NCBI RefSeq assembly: GCF_037975245.1
Contig: NC_092580.1
Span: forward strand, 32,883,001 to 32,947,000
Length of the DNA stretch: 64,000 nucleotides
From: Apostichopus japonicus
Lineage: Eukaryota > Echinodermata > Holothuroidea > Aspidochirotida > Stichopodidae
Reading direction: 5' to 3'
Shown: positions 52,301 to 64,000 of the stretch, piece after piece
Layout of the letters: every line of letters begins with the position of its first letter
Position numbering within the stretch: the first letter of the stretch is position 1
Notes under the pieces: generated by a model
Databases searched by the model: none
What the model was told of the DNA's origin: nothing
What the model saw: only the letters and a program-made list of their open reading frames with translations
Translations under genes and position numbers: made by a program

Positions 52301-52932
52301 TAATTTCCCTTTATATTCCATTAGTGTGTTAGTGACATCAGTACCAACAAGGGTAAGTATGAAAATTAAAATAAATCTACAGACATGCAATTAATTAACC
52401 ACATCATAAAAATGAAATTTGAGAATAAACTTGGCTCTTTTGTTTAAGTCATTAAGTGAGATAGATAACCCTTCATTTCAATAGACCTATTAACCTGCAA
52501 CACTATCTTCATAAATTTATTAAATCATTCTTACTTTGACCTTGAAGATATGTATTTTTATGCTGAACATATTTTGCAATCGGATATAAAGGTAGATTGC
52601 TTTTGATATTATGATAAACAGTGGTCAATGTCATATCAACAGAAGCAACACTTCCAGCTCTGATATCACAACAGTAAATCAAAAAAATTCAGAAAATTTT
52701 TGCAGCAGCTTGCCAACTTTGCAAAATCCACCACCGTAGCTAAAATTGCATATAAAGAAAGTAATTCATAAAAAAAACACCTTAAAACATTGCACAAAAA
52801 TTGTTTGAAAACTATAGCCCTACAAGGCATTGCACAAAGGGAATTTACTGTAATACAGGAAGCTTCCTCAAGTCATTGCCACAGAATCTTAATCAAAAAT
52901 AGTTTGAAAAAGGGTTCAGAGGGCTTTTTATT
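49324..52932. other. intergenic, no gene seen
   Basis: (AT)n near 50622-50638 and 50988-51008; C-rich tracts near 51677-51700. Nothing else supported. Confidence 0.4.
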
Positions 52933-53008
52933 TGGCTAGAAACAAAATTCAAACCAGTGCCCTCTGGATTTTTAAGTCCTAAATCCCTCCCAGCTGAGCT
53001 ATCCATCA
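52933..53008 (-). pseudogene. tRNA-like relic or tRNA-derived SINE head
   Basis: The minus strand has an A-box-like TAGCTCAGCTGGG (53001-52989) and, at the right distance, a B-box-like GGTTTGAATTT (955-945 of this kilobase). An anticodon-stem-like GATTT...AAATC lies between them. The T-arm does not pair properly and B-box positions deviate, so this is not a functional tRNA. More likely it is a tRNA pseudogene or SINE head. Confidence 0.5.
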
Positions 53009-53049
53009 CATAGGTGTATGCCGATCCCTATGTGACCATTCCCTTACGT

Positions 53050-56000
53050 TTGTGCGAAATAAGGTTGCATAAAATGGGAACCTTGAGATTTAACGGCACA
53101 TCACAGACTTCAGTCGCAGGTTGTGAAATTTTTCATTATCGATTTTTCATGTTTTAGCGCGAGGGGTTGTCAACAAGAGCATAAGCTCTGCAAACCTTTC
53201 ACAGAAACAAAAATCATTTCTTTGTACTTTTTCTTCAGATAAAGGCGTCTGGGCGGGAAAGGCGTCTGGACAGCAGTATCATAAATGCAGGAAGGTATGG
53301 TATGCAATGCTACCACCAACTCTGTTTTTTGGGGGAGGGGGGAGGGGGGAGTGATAATTTAGCTGCAAGATAATTAGGGTAATCAAGCAAGGAATCAACG
53401 GGTGGGTTGCAGATGGTTACCTGTGACTGCATGTCTCTGTTGAATCTCAAGGTTCCACTTAAAAAACCCCAGCTTGATTAACTTAGCAAAGATAATGCTT
53501 AGAAAGGTATGGGATAAAAATTAAAAATGGAATATATGTCATAATGTACATTACCTGTAATAAGAGGCAATTTACTCAATAACATGAACCTGGGAAAGTA
53601 AGAATCAAAAATTGATCTCTGGACCTACTTGGTTAATAATTAGCACATCAATATTTCCTTTTGTCTTTATTTCAAAATAACTACATGTATTTATATATTT
53701 ATAGCAGCCTACATTTTAAATCCCTACAGTACTCACAGCAATCTCCTCATGAGAGTCATCAAATCTGACATTACAATATGCTAAAACTTGGCTCTGCTGA
53801 ATAGCAAGCATTTCTATGCAGTTTAATAAATGCTACAATGTAATGTTTTGGACTTTGCAAATGAGTACTGTCTTATTTACATTTAGAAGTGATATTAGTA
53901 CTAAACAAAACTTTTGCAACTGCTAGGACTGTAATAAATAGAAATCTCCAGTTGTCAAGATGACTACAATCTGTCACAAAACATGTGGAGAAACCTTCAA
54001 TCCCCCCCCCCCCATTGTAATTTCCCCTGTTCCTCAACAACATTCTCTGCAGATATTTGATACTAAAACCATTCATAACCACACACCTTCGTTCTTTCTC
54101 AACATATTTACTATCAACCTCCGATTCTTGCTGTCGTCCCTGGTTACCTGCATCCCCTGAGTGACTATATTTTTGAGATGGACTAACATTTAGCACCATA
54201 AAAGTTACACATTAAAATAACAGTGTCAAAGTTTTGAAACAAAATAAAGCATAACATTGTTGAATAGCCGACTGATTAACTATGCTGCAGAGCACGTCTA
54301 CTATTCACTTTCAATATTTTATTTTCCTACTGTAGTTTCAACTGCGTGTCGTTGCAAAGTCTAACACGTTGCAAAGTTGTTCATACTGTGCATTCGTTGT
54401 GGCCTTCGTCTAATCGACCTCTGATCAGACACCAAGATACAGATATTACATGAAGATGAGTTCATTTTCCTTTTATCAGATAAATGAAATGTGTCAGTTT
54501 TAGATATACTGTACTGACAGCAAACTTCAATTTGTGATATTTTTGTTTGTACATCGATTAAAGTTTAATTGCCAAGGATTAAAGTCCATGATCTTTCATT
54601 GAAATAGAAAGAAAGGAAAAAAATTCAAGCCTTTTCAAGTTTGCTTGAAAGGTTTTTTGCTTTTGTAATCACTTCTCATGGGATTTTGGCACCACTAAAA
54701 CAGACAATATAGGAATTGTTTGCTCATCTTTTGTCAAAAACACAAATATATTAAATCAAAATAGGCAAGAATATTTTTACCTGTATTAGTCTATGATTAT
54801 ACTGTATGTTTATCACTGATTGCTATACTGTACATAGAGTCACGTAAGTTAAATGGATGATGGAAAGCTTGGCAACCAGGAAGCTTGTTAAGTTATATTT
54901 AAGTTGCTTTTACCATTCAGCAATTAGCATAGATCACAGGCAATATCTTTCAGCATAAATCTAGTTATAATTGATATATATGTTATAACTTAAAATAATA
55001 CCATTTATGTAACATTGATCAAAAATGGAAGGTCCCAGCTCTATAACAAATCTAACCTAGAGAATCGTTAACCTCTGTGGTTGTGAAGAGTCTCGAAAGA
55101 GGCCAGGATGACAAACTGCATCGTCAGATGCAAAAGGTTGCTAATGGTCAATTTTAAAGATCTGTGTCCAGGATTTGATCAAATAAAGTGTCTCTCATAC
55201 AAGTTTGAATATTTGATGTACTTATCACTATTATAATGGTAAGGGGATGGGAGTAAAATAGACTCCTCTAGAATACTGGTTTTAAGATCGAGTTGGTTTG
55301 ACTTCCATTATGATCACTGAAACATGTACCGACATACAATTGACAACAGTTTAAAATGACATACACGTATATGTTATTAGTGAAGATAAATATATATGAC
55401 TACACCTGCAATGTGGATTAATTAATCATCAGTGGTGACAAATATAAACACTAATGTTGTATACAACATGCAACAGTGTTAAAGCAATGAAATGGGACAA
55501 CACAACTGTGTAAACCATGCAATGGTGTTAAAGCAATGGATAGCAGGAAATCAGCAAAAGGGTTCCTTATAGCTAAGGTTGTAGTCACAACTAACCTCCA
55601 TAGCAACCAACTAACAATAAAGTTTATTACTTTGAAATATTCTCATCAACAGAGATTCATCCATTCAATTATTGTTCAGTATCAGGTTTGTTTTTAGTTT
55701 TCATGTGGAGGAAACACTTCCATACAGTACATGTAGAAAATGTTTGGTACAACCAGGTACAGTATTCTGTACAATCAATGTTAAGTCACCATTTTGGATG
55801 ATGTCATAGACTTGCTAATTATGTGATCTGTGAAAATGCATATATTCATAATCAATTTCAATAACAAAGCAGTCAGCTGGGACAATATACACGTATGGTA
55901 ATTGTCTAACACCACCTTAACACTGTCCTGTCATACCATGCTTCAAAGCACTTGTGCTGGCAGTACCAACTATTTTTAAGTTTATCAATCTGATTGAAAC

Positions 56001-59000
56001 ATGGTATTGATATTGCTCTGAGTTTGACTTGGTCAATGTTTAGACACTGGACATAAAAATACAGTAAAGAAAACAAAAAAACTGTCCCAACTAGGTGAAC
56101 AAAGCCAACTGTCAACCATTTTGCCTGACCTCTATATAGCGCATACCATAGGTCGCTGGGACCCTGGATGCACTGGGAAAATTGCAGGAACTTTGAGACA
56201 GGTACTGTGACCAGCCTAGATAGAAATATCAGTATTTCAATGAGAGACCTTTATATAGGTATTCTGCATGAGGCGAGAATGAGGAGCAAAAAAGCAACAG
56301 CAGAGTAAGAATGAGACAGCAGGCACCAGTGACAGACAAAGATATACAACAAAAGAAAGGAAAGGAAAGTGATAGCGACAGGTATTTGTGACGCAACATT
56401 ACATATATACTGTTTGCATAGAGATATAACTATACATCAGTGTGGGCTGCAGTGTATCATACAGGCCTACCGATGAACTTTCTTTTTGAATGCAGGTCAA
56501 ATACAAAGTATTGATGTGTTGAAGGGTATACAATTATGTGATTGTTTTATTGAATACAAAGGGTGTAAATATGTGTAAACTTGATGTCTTTATATATATA
56601 TATTGTAGTGAATAATTCATGTGATGTAAAAGCTTAAAGGGAATTGGAGGGATAAATAAATCACTGATTCATGGTTTCAACTGAACATTGTTAAAAAGTC
56701 AGCATAACCATCATCATACAAAGTAGGGTTGGTGGACAGCAATAAACTGAACTTTATCCTTACTATTTAGTTTCGTACTTGCAGTACTCCATTCAATCTT
56801 TTTTGTGTTCAACATATTGCTTGCATTTGTCTACAAACGATAAAACAGGTTAGCCAGGGAAACATGCAGCATCACCCAATGGAATCTGAATTTGTGAAAT
56901 AAGCCCCTTCCTCCCCCCTTCCCACCCTACTGCTGGGAAGTGTGGTCACATTAAGGTCTGCTTACATTACCCCATGTGCATATATCACTGTACCTATGCA
57001 AATATTGACTCACCCTACCCCACTACTCATGAATAGGTAACATGAGTCCTGAACATTTTCAACAAGGGACCTTTGTTTTTTTTCAAAACAATAAACATCG
57101 AAACATCAGTGAATCACAATAAAACATGGTGTTGACTTGAGAAGAGGAGTTCAGGCTTGGACTTGGAGGGATGGAGGATACGAGGGTAAGAGTATTCAGG
57201 CTTTGTAAACTGTGCCTATATAAAAGCACAAGAAATATTATCAGGCAATCACTTCAATCCAAACGCTCTGCTCGTCTATTTGACACTATTAGTCATCTTT
57301 GCATGCATATTGAAAGCAGCAGCAGCAACTTAATGCTGTTAGCATTACATAACTGATTTACATTTGCTATTTACTTCGGGATTAAAACTACAGCCGTGCT
57401 TCCTCTGACGAAAAAAAAGAGACTTTTCCTGGCCACTGCAGGGATTACCTAAGACTTTGGCAGAGGATATTTTTGCTTTAAAATCCTTAATTTCCATCAC
57501 CGAGAATTAATTTGATTGATTACTTCTGCAGCTTGGCGGATTCATTGTGACAAAATGAAACATGTTACCCCAAGGCACAATGATGGAAGGATTATTGCAC
57601 TTACGGTTTCCCAGCTCAAACAGTGGACACCTGAAAAATGAAAATGCGTAGGAAACCGTAAGCAGTCTAAGGATCACTGCTGCTAATTCATTCATGGCCC
57701 TTGGGCCACTCAACTGAAATGGGGGCAAAGGCTTATACGCACTGAAGGACAAACAACCAACAGAACTATATATAACATATCTTGCACACAGATCACACAA
57801 ATCATACACACTATAAAGTTAGCTACATGGTGGTGATATGGTACAGTATTAATATATGTGTGTAAATGTAGGGTTGAGGTTGGTTCTGTTTCAAAGTCTT
57901 GTAAATGGTTCTGGTCCAAGATGATTTTACTATACAATATATGAAAGAATTCAAAACGTCATCACTATGGATGGATGTGGGGGGGGGGTCTGACATCAGT
58001 ACCATGTGAGAACTATACTGTGTACGCTTTAAGATTTTATAATGACCCATTCCACAATCAGTGATCACTACCAGTAACTTGATGAAACAAACTACACATT
58101 TCATCAGAGAAAATAAACAATAACAAAGTTCTGTGATATTTTAAATGTGTTTAGATTGCCCTGGTTTATTGTTGTGTGACTACTTAACTGAAAGGACCAC
58201 ATCCATCAGATAGAATTAGGCATTGAGTGTGCTGAATCCAACACAATGTACTTACTGTACAGTAATACCAGCACAATTAAAGATATTCGACTACTTACTT
58301 GGGGCTTACTATGAGCTGTATTGTCTCATGGATTAATTCTGGCCTCTAGCATACAAAGTATCAACCACCATCATAGGTACAAACTCTAAGCAAACAATGG
58401 GTTCATTACTACACACAAATGTGACATACCAACCACCAACAGGCTAAAGGTACCACACAAGTTATTACTTAAGTTCTAATAACTTAAGTTCCTATAACTT
58501 CAGAGATGACAATGTGTCATGTTTTTTTCTGAGTCAAATCTGTTCTTTGAAATTGTTATACAAAAGCATGTTAGCTGAAATTCTGCACCATTTTTAGTAA
58601 TTGTAACAGAAATGTATTTTGCTGAGTTAAGTGTGGAAAGTACAGTGCTGAAGCGGTGGGGTGGAGGGGGGGGGGGAGATGGGAAGACTATGGTTTTGTT
58701 GAAGGAAACAATTACTGCCAGTCTCACTAGGTCACTATAGGTAAGTCCAAGGATTAGATGTTTGTTAAGCCACTGCAAGTATTGAGATGTAATGTTTAAG
58801 ACATACAGTAGATACATTCCATAATATATTGCATGTTGTGATATATGGGATACACAGCAAAGCTTCTCTCCACTATCTCTTTACATCTCCATTCAGATAC
58901 ATATATAAGACTTTTAATCACTAGTAGATGGTGATAGCAGGTCGGCTAAACTCCTAACAGGTTAAGTTAACATAACTACAATGTTAAGAAGTATAGTACA

Positions 59001-60509
59001 ATCGGCCCGTTTGTTTTTCTTTTGGTTTTTGTAAAATTTACTATCAAACAATATACTTTGAATGCCAGTCCAAGTATGTTAGACAATGCCTGCAATTTGT
59101 TTCTCTACTTTATTCAAGTAATGCACAAACCTACTGTAACATATCTCCACTGCCTTTCTACTGAAAATCAATATTAAATGCCAACACTACAGAACCAAAC
59201 AGGCTAGGTCACATCTATGCTCACTGCTACTGTATATTTTGCCTCTCCTCTAATGAGTCAGAAACAGCTAGGATATTTATAAATGAGAGATAAAATTTCA
59301 CATCTTTCAAAACAACAGGAAATTGGATACCAATTGCAAACATGTACATTGGAAGGCCAGATATCATGACAACATTTCTTCTAACTGAAACAGGCTCAAA
59401 CCTTCAATTATGTACTGAGGCAACTGTGGGTACTCCGAACACCCCCCCCCACCCCAGACCCCCAGACTTGCAGATGGACGGTAAGTTTATTGCCCCAACA
59501 GAAAATATGTCACCTAAATTGTGCCGTGTTTTATCACCTTCATGAGACAAAAAAAGAAGCGTACAGCCAACATTGCTTTCCACGACGGCATAATGAACTT
59601 GATGTCGTCAACGTGGAGAGATTAATTGCAGTTGCAAAGTGTCAGACACTTTGCCCGAGGCAACAGTTAATATAACCTTGAGAATGACACAGTTTATAAA
59701 CCATGAGTCATACCATGAGAGCAGTTAGTAGTTTTAAAGTCACTCCTTCAACAGAATGTTATGCTGCGTAATATCAACAATATCCGTTGCAGTCCTCAAA
59801 GTCATATAAATGAGGAAACTTGGGCGTATCTAGTGTGCGGCCGTATTCATCGTAAGATTGACTCGAGAGTTTGGTAAAAGCAGTGAGGAGATGAATTATT
59901 AACTGCAGCAGTTTTAAGGACCAAGCTTTTTGTTTTATATTTTTCAAGCCCCCGATAATTATTATTTATTCATCCTTCTAGTACGCTCATGTGCGTATTG
60001 AAAACAGCTGTGACCGGACCACAGAAGAGTTTCCCCAATGTATCTTTTCGTTTTACTTGTCACCAATGACTTATGCAAACTTGATATCAGCTTTGATGGC
60101 AATGCAAAGGAAAGCTGCTAATGAGATGAACTTAAGAATGGAGAGTAAAATCAGAGAGTAATCCCTATAAATGATGAAGTAAATCAAATTTAGGGGAATG
60201 TCAGGCTTCATTACACTCTCTCTGCAATTTAAGCCGTTTTAAGCAAACAAAGATTTTTTCTTCTTTTAATACATATTGGTGTGGTCATTGATGGCGAATT
60301 TTGAAATTATTTCAAAACCATCAAAACTTTAACTCATTGGATACTTCAAAAGCACTAGCATGATGATTTTATTCTATTTTTGGAGCACAAATTTGAAATT
60401 AAAATGGGAGGAGAGGGGGACAATGATGCAGCGTAAGCAAAAGTTTTAAAAGATATCCGAGATTATTTAACGTAAGGAAGACGAGAGGGGGAGGAGAAGA
60501 TAGTGAAGA
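53050..60509. other. intergenic downstream of BICD, no gene seen
   Basis: Should include the BICD 3' UTR (minus strand) in its upper part. G-runs are near 53331-53352, 57979-57988 and 58662-58676, and C-runs near 54002-54014 and 59440-59450. The rest is AT-rich. A 26-nt segment at 57605-57630 has good splice borders but no other support. Confidence 0.4.
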
Positions 60510-62366
60510 TTAGTAATATGGTGGTGGTCTATTCGGTTGTGGAAATTGACCATACGGAGCAGTTGGTCTAGGTGGGTTGTAAGGGAATCGATAGTGTAGA
60601 TATGGACTAGCTGCCATGGGATGCCGTAACCCTGGCATGTAAGCTGGAACACTCACTTTTGCAGGTTTATGCCTCCTGGGATGCCTTGGTTGTCTGTGCG
60701 GGACCATCTGGCTCTCCTGGTGACATTCCAAGTCCTCCAGCCGTTGGGTGAGAGCCAGTTTCTGTTGGATTGCCATCCTCAGGAGGGAGTTCAAGGTCTT
60801 CTTCTCCTCGTCGGCAGCGGCGATCTGCCTGTGCATCTCCTCCAGCTGTGTCACGTATTCGTCGCAACGCTTGGCGAACATGGCTCGCAAACTGGAAAAT
60901 GTTGCGGCATCCTCCTTCAATGCTTTCAACTCCGTTCGGAGTTTTGTCAGAGTGTCTGCAATTATGTACTTTTCATTCTCGTATTTGCCCTTAAGATTAG
61001 CCAGGGCAACCTCTGCAGTGGTCTTATTGGCTTTCAGGACGGTTCTAAGTGTTGCCACTTGTTCTCGCTTTGTCTGCAAGAGTAATTTTAACTTCACCAC
61101 CTCTTCCTTGAGATCTTCCGTTTCTGTTTCATTTCGTTCTTTGCCTCGCTGTCTAGACATTTCCGCTGCCTGTTCGACAGCCCTTTTAAGAAACTTGACT
61201 TGATCGCGGATGGCTAACAGGAGGTTCGAGCAGGTCACCGGGTTTCCGTGCAGTTTGGAAACCAAGCCATGAGATATTTGTGCGGAGGATGATTTTGTGC
61301 CATCAATGCCATTCTCTGTCGTCACTTCTTTCAGCCTACTCGAAAATTCATGCGTGAAGTTTTCCCTTCGACTTTGTCGTGCAAGCTTCAAATGTTCTTG
61401 CATCTTTTTGTTAGGACTCTCCGAATTAACTAAGCACATGTTCGTGTACAACTGGCCTACATCCTCACTGATATTCACAAGTTCGTCTTGCGTGCAGTTC
61501 AGGTGGCCTTGAGTCTCCCCGACCAGGTCGCTCAGTTGCTTCAGTTGGCCCTTGAGGTCTTTGATTGTATCTTGGTGTTTGCGGTTCTGTTCGTTTATGA
61601 TGCCAGACTGGGCTTCCTTCTTGGTGTTATCGTCTCTGTTTCTGTTCCCTTGGGCCATCATTTCGGATTTCAAACTGTTTATTTCAGCCATAGCGGTGGC
61701 GTATTTTTTCTCGTATTGTTTGACCAGACGGACCAGCTGGTAAAGCTTTTGCTGCGTCTCGTTCAGATTCGGTGGGATGGCCTCCTCTACCTCTCCCTCT
61801 ACCTCCCCATTTTCGATGGGGAGATCCCCTAGGCTTTGCAGAACTCCCTTAGTGCTCTCCAATTCTGACTGAGACATTTCCAACGTCTTGGACAGCTCCG
61901 ACTTTTCAGTCTCAAGTTGTGCCAACTGCTCCTCCAATTTCTTGATCTCAGTGCTGTGAATCTCACTGTACAAACTCCCAGTCCGGTTGAGATCCCGATG
62001 AGAGTTGCCTTCTTCATCTGCCTGCATCTCGTATTCCATCTGCTGGAGAAGAGGATGAGCTGGTGGGGACTCCCCATCGAACTCGTCCTCCTCTACTTCC
62101 ACTAAGCTAGTGTTGTTTTCAAGGTCGTTATTAATAGCCTCTAACTCCATCAGCATGGCTTGATCAATCTGTTTCTTCAACTGGTGTTTCTGCTCTCGTT
62201 CAGATTCCAAGGCCTGCAGTGTCTCCTCGATCTGTTTCTCTGTGATCTCCCGTAGACGGACCTGGTCGTCGATATTTGAGTTCAGGTACTGTATCTCTTC
62301 TGTCAGTCTGCGGTTCTCATGCTTTAAGGATTCATACTCAATCTGGGACGATTTTAAGCTTGATAT
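60510..62366 (-). CDS. BICD: BICD last exon (618 codons)
   Basis: Starts after acceptor ctccattgcag with ISSLKSSQIEYESLKHE. It covers the end of the first coil, the kinesin-associated middle region, the CC3 cargo domain and the Pro-rich tail ending RPPPYY. No internal stop or intron. Confidence 0.95.
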   Translation of the reverse strand: MSSLKSSQIEYESLKHENRRLTEEIQYLNSNIDDQVRLREITEKQIEETLQALESEREQKHQLKKQIDQAMLMELEAINNDLENNTSLVEVEEDEFDGESPPAHPLLQQMEYEMQADEEGNSHRDLNRTGSLYSEIHSTEIKKLEEQLAQLETEKSELSKTLEMSQSELESTKGVLQSLGDLPIENGEVEGEVEEAIPPNLNETQQKLYQLVRLVKQYEKKYATAMAEINSLKSEMMAQGNRNRDDNTKKEAQSGIINEQNRKHQDTIKDLKGQLKQLSDLVGETQGHLNCTQDELVNISEDVGQLYTNMCLVNSESPNKKMQEHLKLARQSRRENFTHEFSSRLKEVTTENGIDGTKSSSAQISHGLVSKLHGNPVTCSNLLLAIRDQVKFLKRAVEQAAEMSRQRGKERNETETEDLKEEVVKLKLLLQTKREQVATLRTVLKANKTTAEVALANLKGKYENEKYIIADTLTKLRTELKALKEDAATFSSLRAMFAKRCDEYVTQLEEMHRQIAAADEEKKTLNSLLRMAIQQKLALTQRLEDLECHQESQMVPHRQPRHPRRHKPAKVSVPAYMPGLRHPMAASPYLHYRFPYNPPRPTAPYGQFPQPNRPPPYY

Positions 62367-64000
62367 CTGCAATGGAGACGGATGGCAAGAAAATACATTA
62401 CATCTGAATACAAAGTCTTACTTTGCAGAGTAAATTAGAAAATACATGACATCCGAAGACAGTCTTACTTTGCACAGACAGTATATAAGAAAATACATTA
62501 TATACATCCGAAGACAAAGTCTTACTTTGCACAGTAAATAAGAAAAAACATTACATCCGAACAAAGTCTTACTTTGCACAGTAAATTATAAAGTAGGGAT
62601 GCACCGGATTTCCGGTCCGGCCGGACCGGAAAGTCCGGCCGGACTATCCGGCTGGATAGTGAGCAATTATCCGGTTCCAGCCGGATATTTTTCAAAATCT
62701 GGCCGGATCTTTTTCAAAATCTGGCCTGAACTATTCCTTAAAAAGGTGTTGGTATTAACTTAAATCAATGTAAACTATTTCCAAAAATTGATGAAATCAT
62801 TCAAAGTAAGGAAAAATTAGGTGTAACATGTTTAATTTAATTTTCTCAATGGTCTGACCTATGATTTGCTCCTTGTTTCATACTTCTTCTTCCTATTAAT
62901 GAGTTTCTTTTGTGTAATGATAAAATCCGGTTCCGGCCAGATTTTATCCGGCTGGATTTCATGTTCTATATGGCAAAATCTGGTTCCGGCCGGATCCAAA
63001 AAATTGGATCAGGTGCATCCCTATTAGAAAATACATTACATCCAAAGACAATGTCTTACTTTTCACAGTAAATTAGAAAATACACTAAATCCGAAGACAA
63101 AGTCTTACTTTGCACAGTAAATTATAAAGTACATGTATTTCCCTACATCAGTTCCTGTACCGCAATGCAATTGCATGAAAATATTCAGTATGTTAGTTAG
63201 TTACGTCAAAACTTATCCATATTATCAAAGGAAAGTCTTTTCTATACAGAACAGATACCAGAACTGCGGCTGCCACTGCTTATACAAATATTAATCTAGT
63301 GGATTTATCAAGGAATAGCCTCATTTTAATGATACCTCTGTTGGCTGAAGTTGTTATTGCCACAAACTCATTGTACTAGCAGCTTGTTTCATAACTCATG
63401 CTACCTGTACTTCACTCATATAGAACCTCATTCCTCAAACACTTATGTTCTTTTAAACAATAACAAACACCCTCTATGTAAAGTGCAAGTTATGTTCATG
63501 TACTTTTATAAGTGCAATGCTCAATTTCTTAACAAAATCTTTTCCTAAAAAGAAAAGTTTTAACTTTCAACTAAAAATGAAAAATGCACTGTCTTATACA
63601 ATTCCTGAAAATGTAGATTACTTTTAATACTGGCAAGTTTTGTCTGAACAACTTGAGGTCCATTCTTTTGACCAATTGTTCACACATTCCCTCCTTCCCC
63701 CCATCTTTGTGAGTCATACAGTCAGGATAGGGGTTGGGGCCACTTACATGTTTCTGCATAGTAGTGTTCTCCTCTTCAAGTTCACTGTAGTCTCTCATCA
63801 TCCTTGACTCTCGAAATTTGATGTCTCGTAGCTCATCCTTCAGTATCTTCTTCTCTGATTCCATCTTTTCAAAGGAGGAGGTCAACTCCACATGCCTGCT
63901 GTGGATTTTACTATTCTCAATTTTCACATGGTTCAGCTCTTGAAGTTTGACTTTGAGGTCCTGCTCGACATCACCTAGTCGTTTGGTAAGCTCAGCCTCC
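60510..64000 (-). CDS. BICD: Bicaudal-D dynein adaptor (BICD1/2 orthologue), 3' part
   Basis: Minus strand. The two visible coding exons are 64000-63748 (continues outside) and 62366-60510, joined in phase 0 with stop TAA at 60512-60510. About 700 residues are seen, mostly coiled coil. Family landmarks in order: DYSELEEENT, YESLKHENRRL, QLYTNMCLVNSESPNKKM, LLLAIRDQVKFLK, LRTVLKANKTTAEVALANLK, then the cargo-binding CC3 with ATFSSLRAMFAKRCDEYVTQ and KKTLNSLLRMAIQQKLALTQ. BICD proteins link dynein-dynactin (N-terminal coils, outside this window) to cargo such as Rab6, RanBP2 or Egalitarian through CC3. After QRLEDLE comes a tail of about 70 residues rich in Pro, His, Tyr and Arg, not present in this form in vertebrate BICDs. 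One 1857-nt exon covers nearly everything shown. Confidence 0.95.
62388..63130. repeat. 60-70-bp tandem repeat in BICD intron, about 6 copies, split by MITE
   Basis: Units of GAAAATACATTACATCCGAA + GACAAAGTCTTACTTTGCACAGTAAATTA occur at 62388-62593 and resume at 63024-63130. Confidence 0.85.
62594..63023. mobile_element. hAT-like MITE with TAGGGATGCACC ends
   Basis: The left end TAGGGATGCACCGGAT and right end (ATC..GGTGCATCCCTA) are inverted. The interior has many CCGGCCGGA motifs (TCCGGCCGGACC). Flanks TTATAAAG and TTAGAAAA suggest a decayed 8-bp duplication inside the tandem repeat. No ORF. Confidence 0.75.
63140..63747. other. remaining BICD intron
   Basis: AT-rich. No repeat or exon recognised. 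Confidence 0.5.
63748..64000 (-). CDS. BICD: BICD upstream exon (partial)
   Basis: Encodes EAELTKRLGDVEQDLKVKL through ELEEENTTMQKH, donor GTAAGT. The 5' border lies outside the window. Heptad-like coiled coil throughout. Confidence 0.9.

Noticed and set aside
57605-57630. 26-nt minus-strand segment with strong acceptor and donor below BICD
   Set aside because: No neighbouring exons, no family match, and it lies beyond the BICD stop. Good splice sites of this size occur by chance.

Overview
This is eukaryotic, metazoan DNA. Genes are split by GT-AG introns, coding density is very low (about 6 kb of supported coding sequence in 64 kb), the background is AT-rich, and there are many C/G homopolymer runs, MITEs, minisatellites and LINE relics. 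The genes (a BICD adaptor, an NAA10 acetyltransferase subunit and an Egalitarian/EXD1-type DEDDy exonuclease) and the repeat style fit a marine invertebrate, plausibly an echinoderm. I cannot name the species.

Four protein-coding genes are supported. (1) + strand, 893-7126: the last five exons of a gene that begins outside the window. One exon carries a Kazal-like cysteine pattern, followed by short acidic Ser/Asp-rich exons that are all phase 1 on both sides. (2) + strand, 19173-22919: a complete five-exon, 473-residue Egalitarian/EXD1-family protein with a winged-helix-like segment and an apparently intact DEDDy exonuclease active site. (3) - strand, 33544-26795: a complete six-exon NAA10 orthologue of 262 residues with a highly charged Lys/Asp/Glu C-terminal tail. 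(4) - strand, from beyond 64000 down to 60510: the 3' part of a Bicaudal-D gene. It has one very large exon holding most of the coiled coils, the cargo-binding domain and an unusual Pro/Tyr/His-rich tail.

Layout: 1-7.1 kb Kazal-like gene with repeat-filled introns; 7.1-19 kb intergenic, with hAT-like and TA-flanked MITEs, a LINE RT relic and a higher-order 151-bp satellite; 19-23 kb exonuclease gene; 23-26.8 kb two hAT-like MITEs with perfect 8-bp target duplications; 26.8-33.5 kb NAA10; 33.5-60.5 kb a gene desert with a foldback transposon (9-bp target duplication), three tandem arrays and a tRNA-like relic; 60.5-64 kb BICD.

The most interesting biology is that an Egalitarian-type exonuclease lies on the same segment as BICD, about 38 kb away. 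In Drosophila, Egalitarian is the mRNA adaptor that binds the BicD cargo domain to recruit dynein. Here the Egl-like protein keeps all five DEDDy residues, and BICD ends in an added low-complexity tail next to the domain that would bind it. Whether these two proteins interact in this animal is inference.
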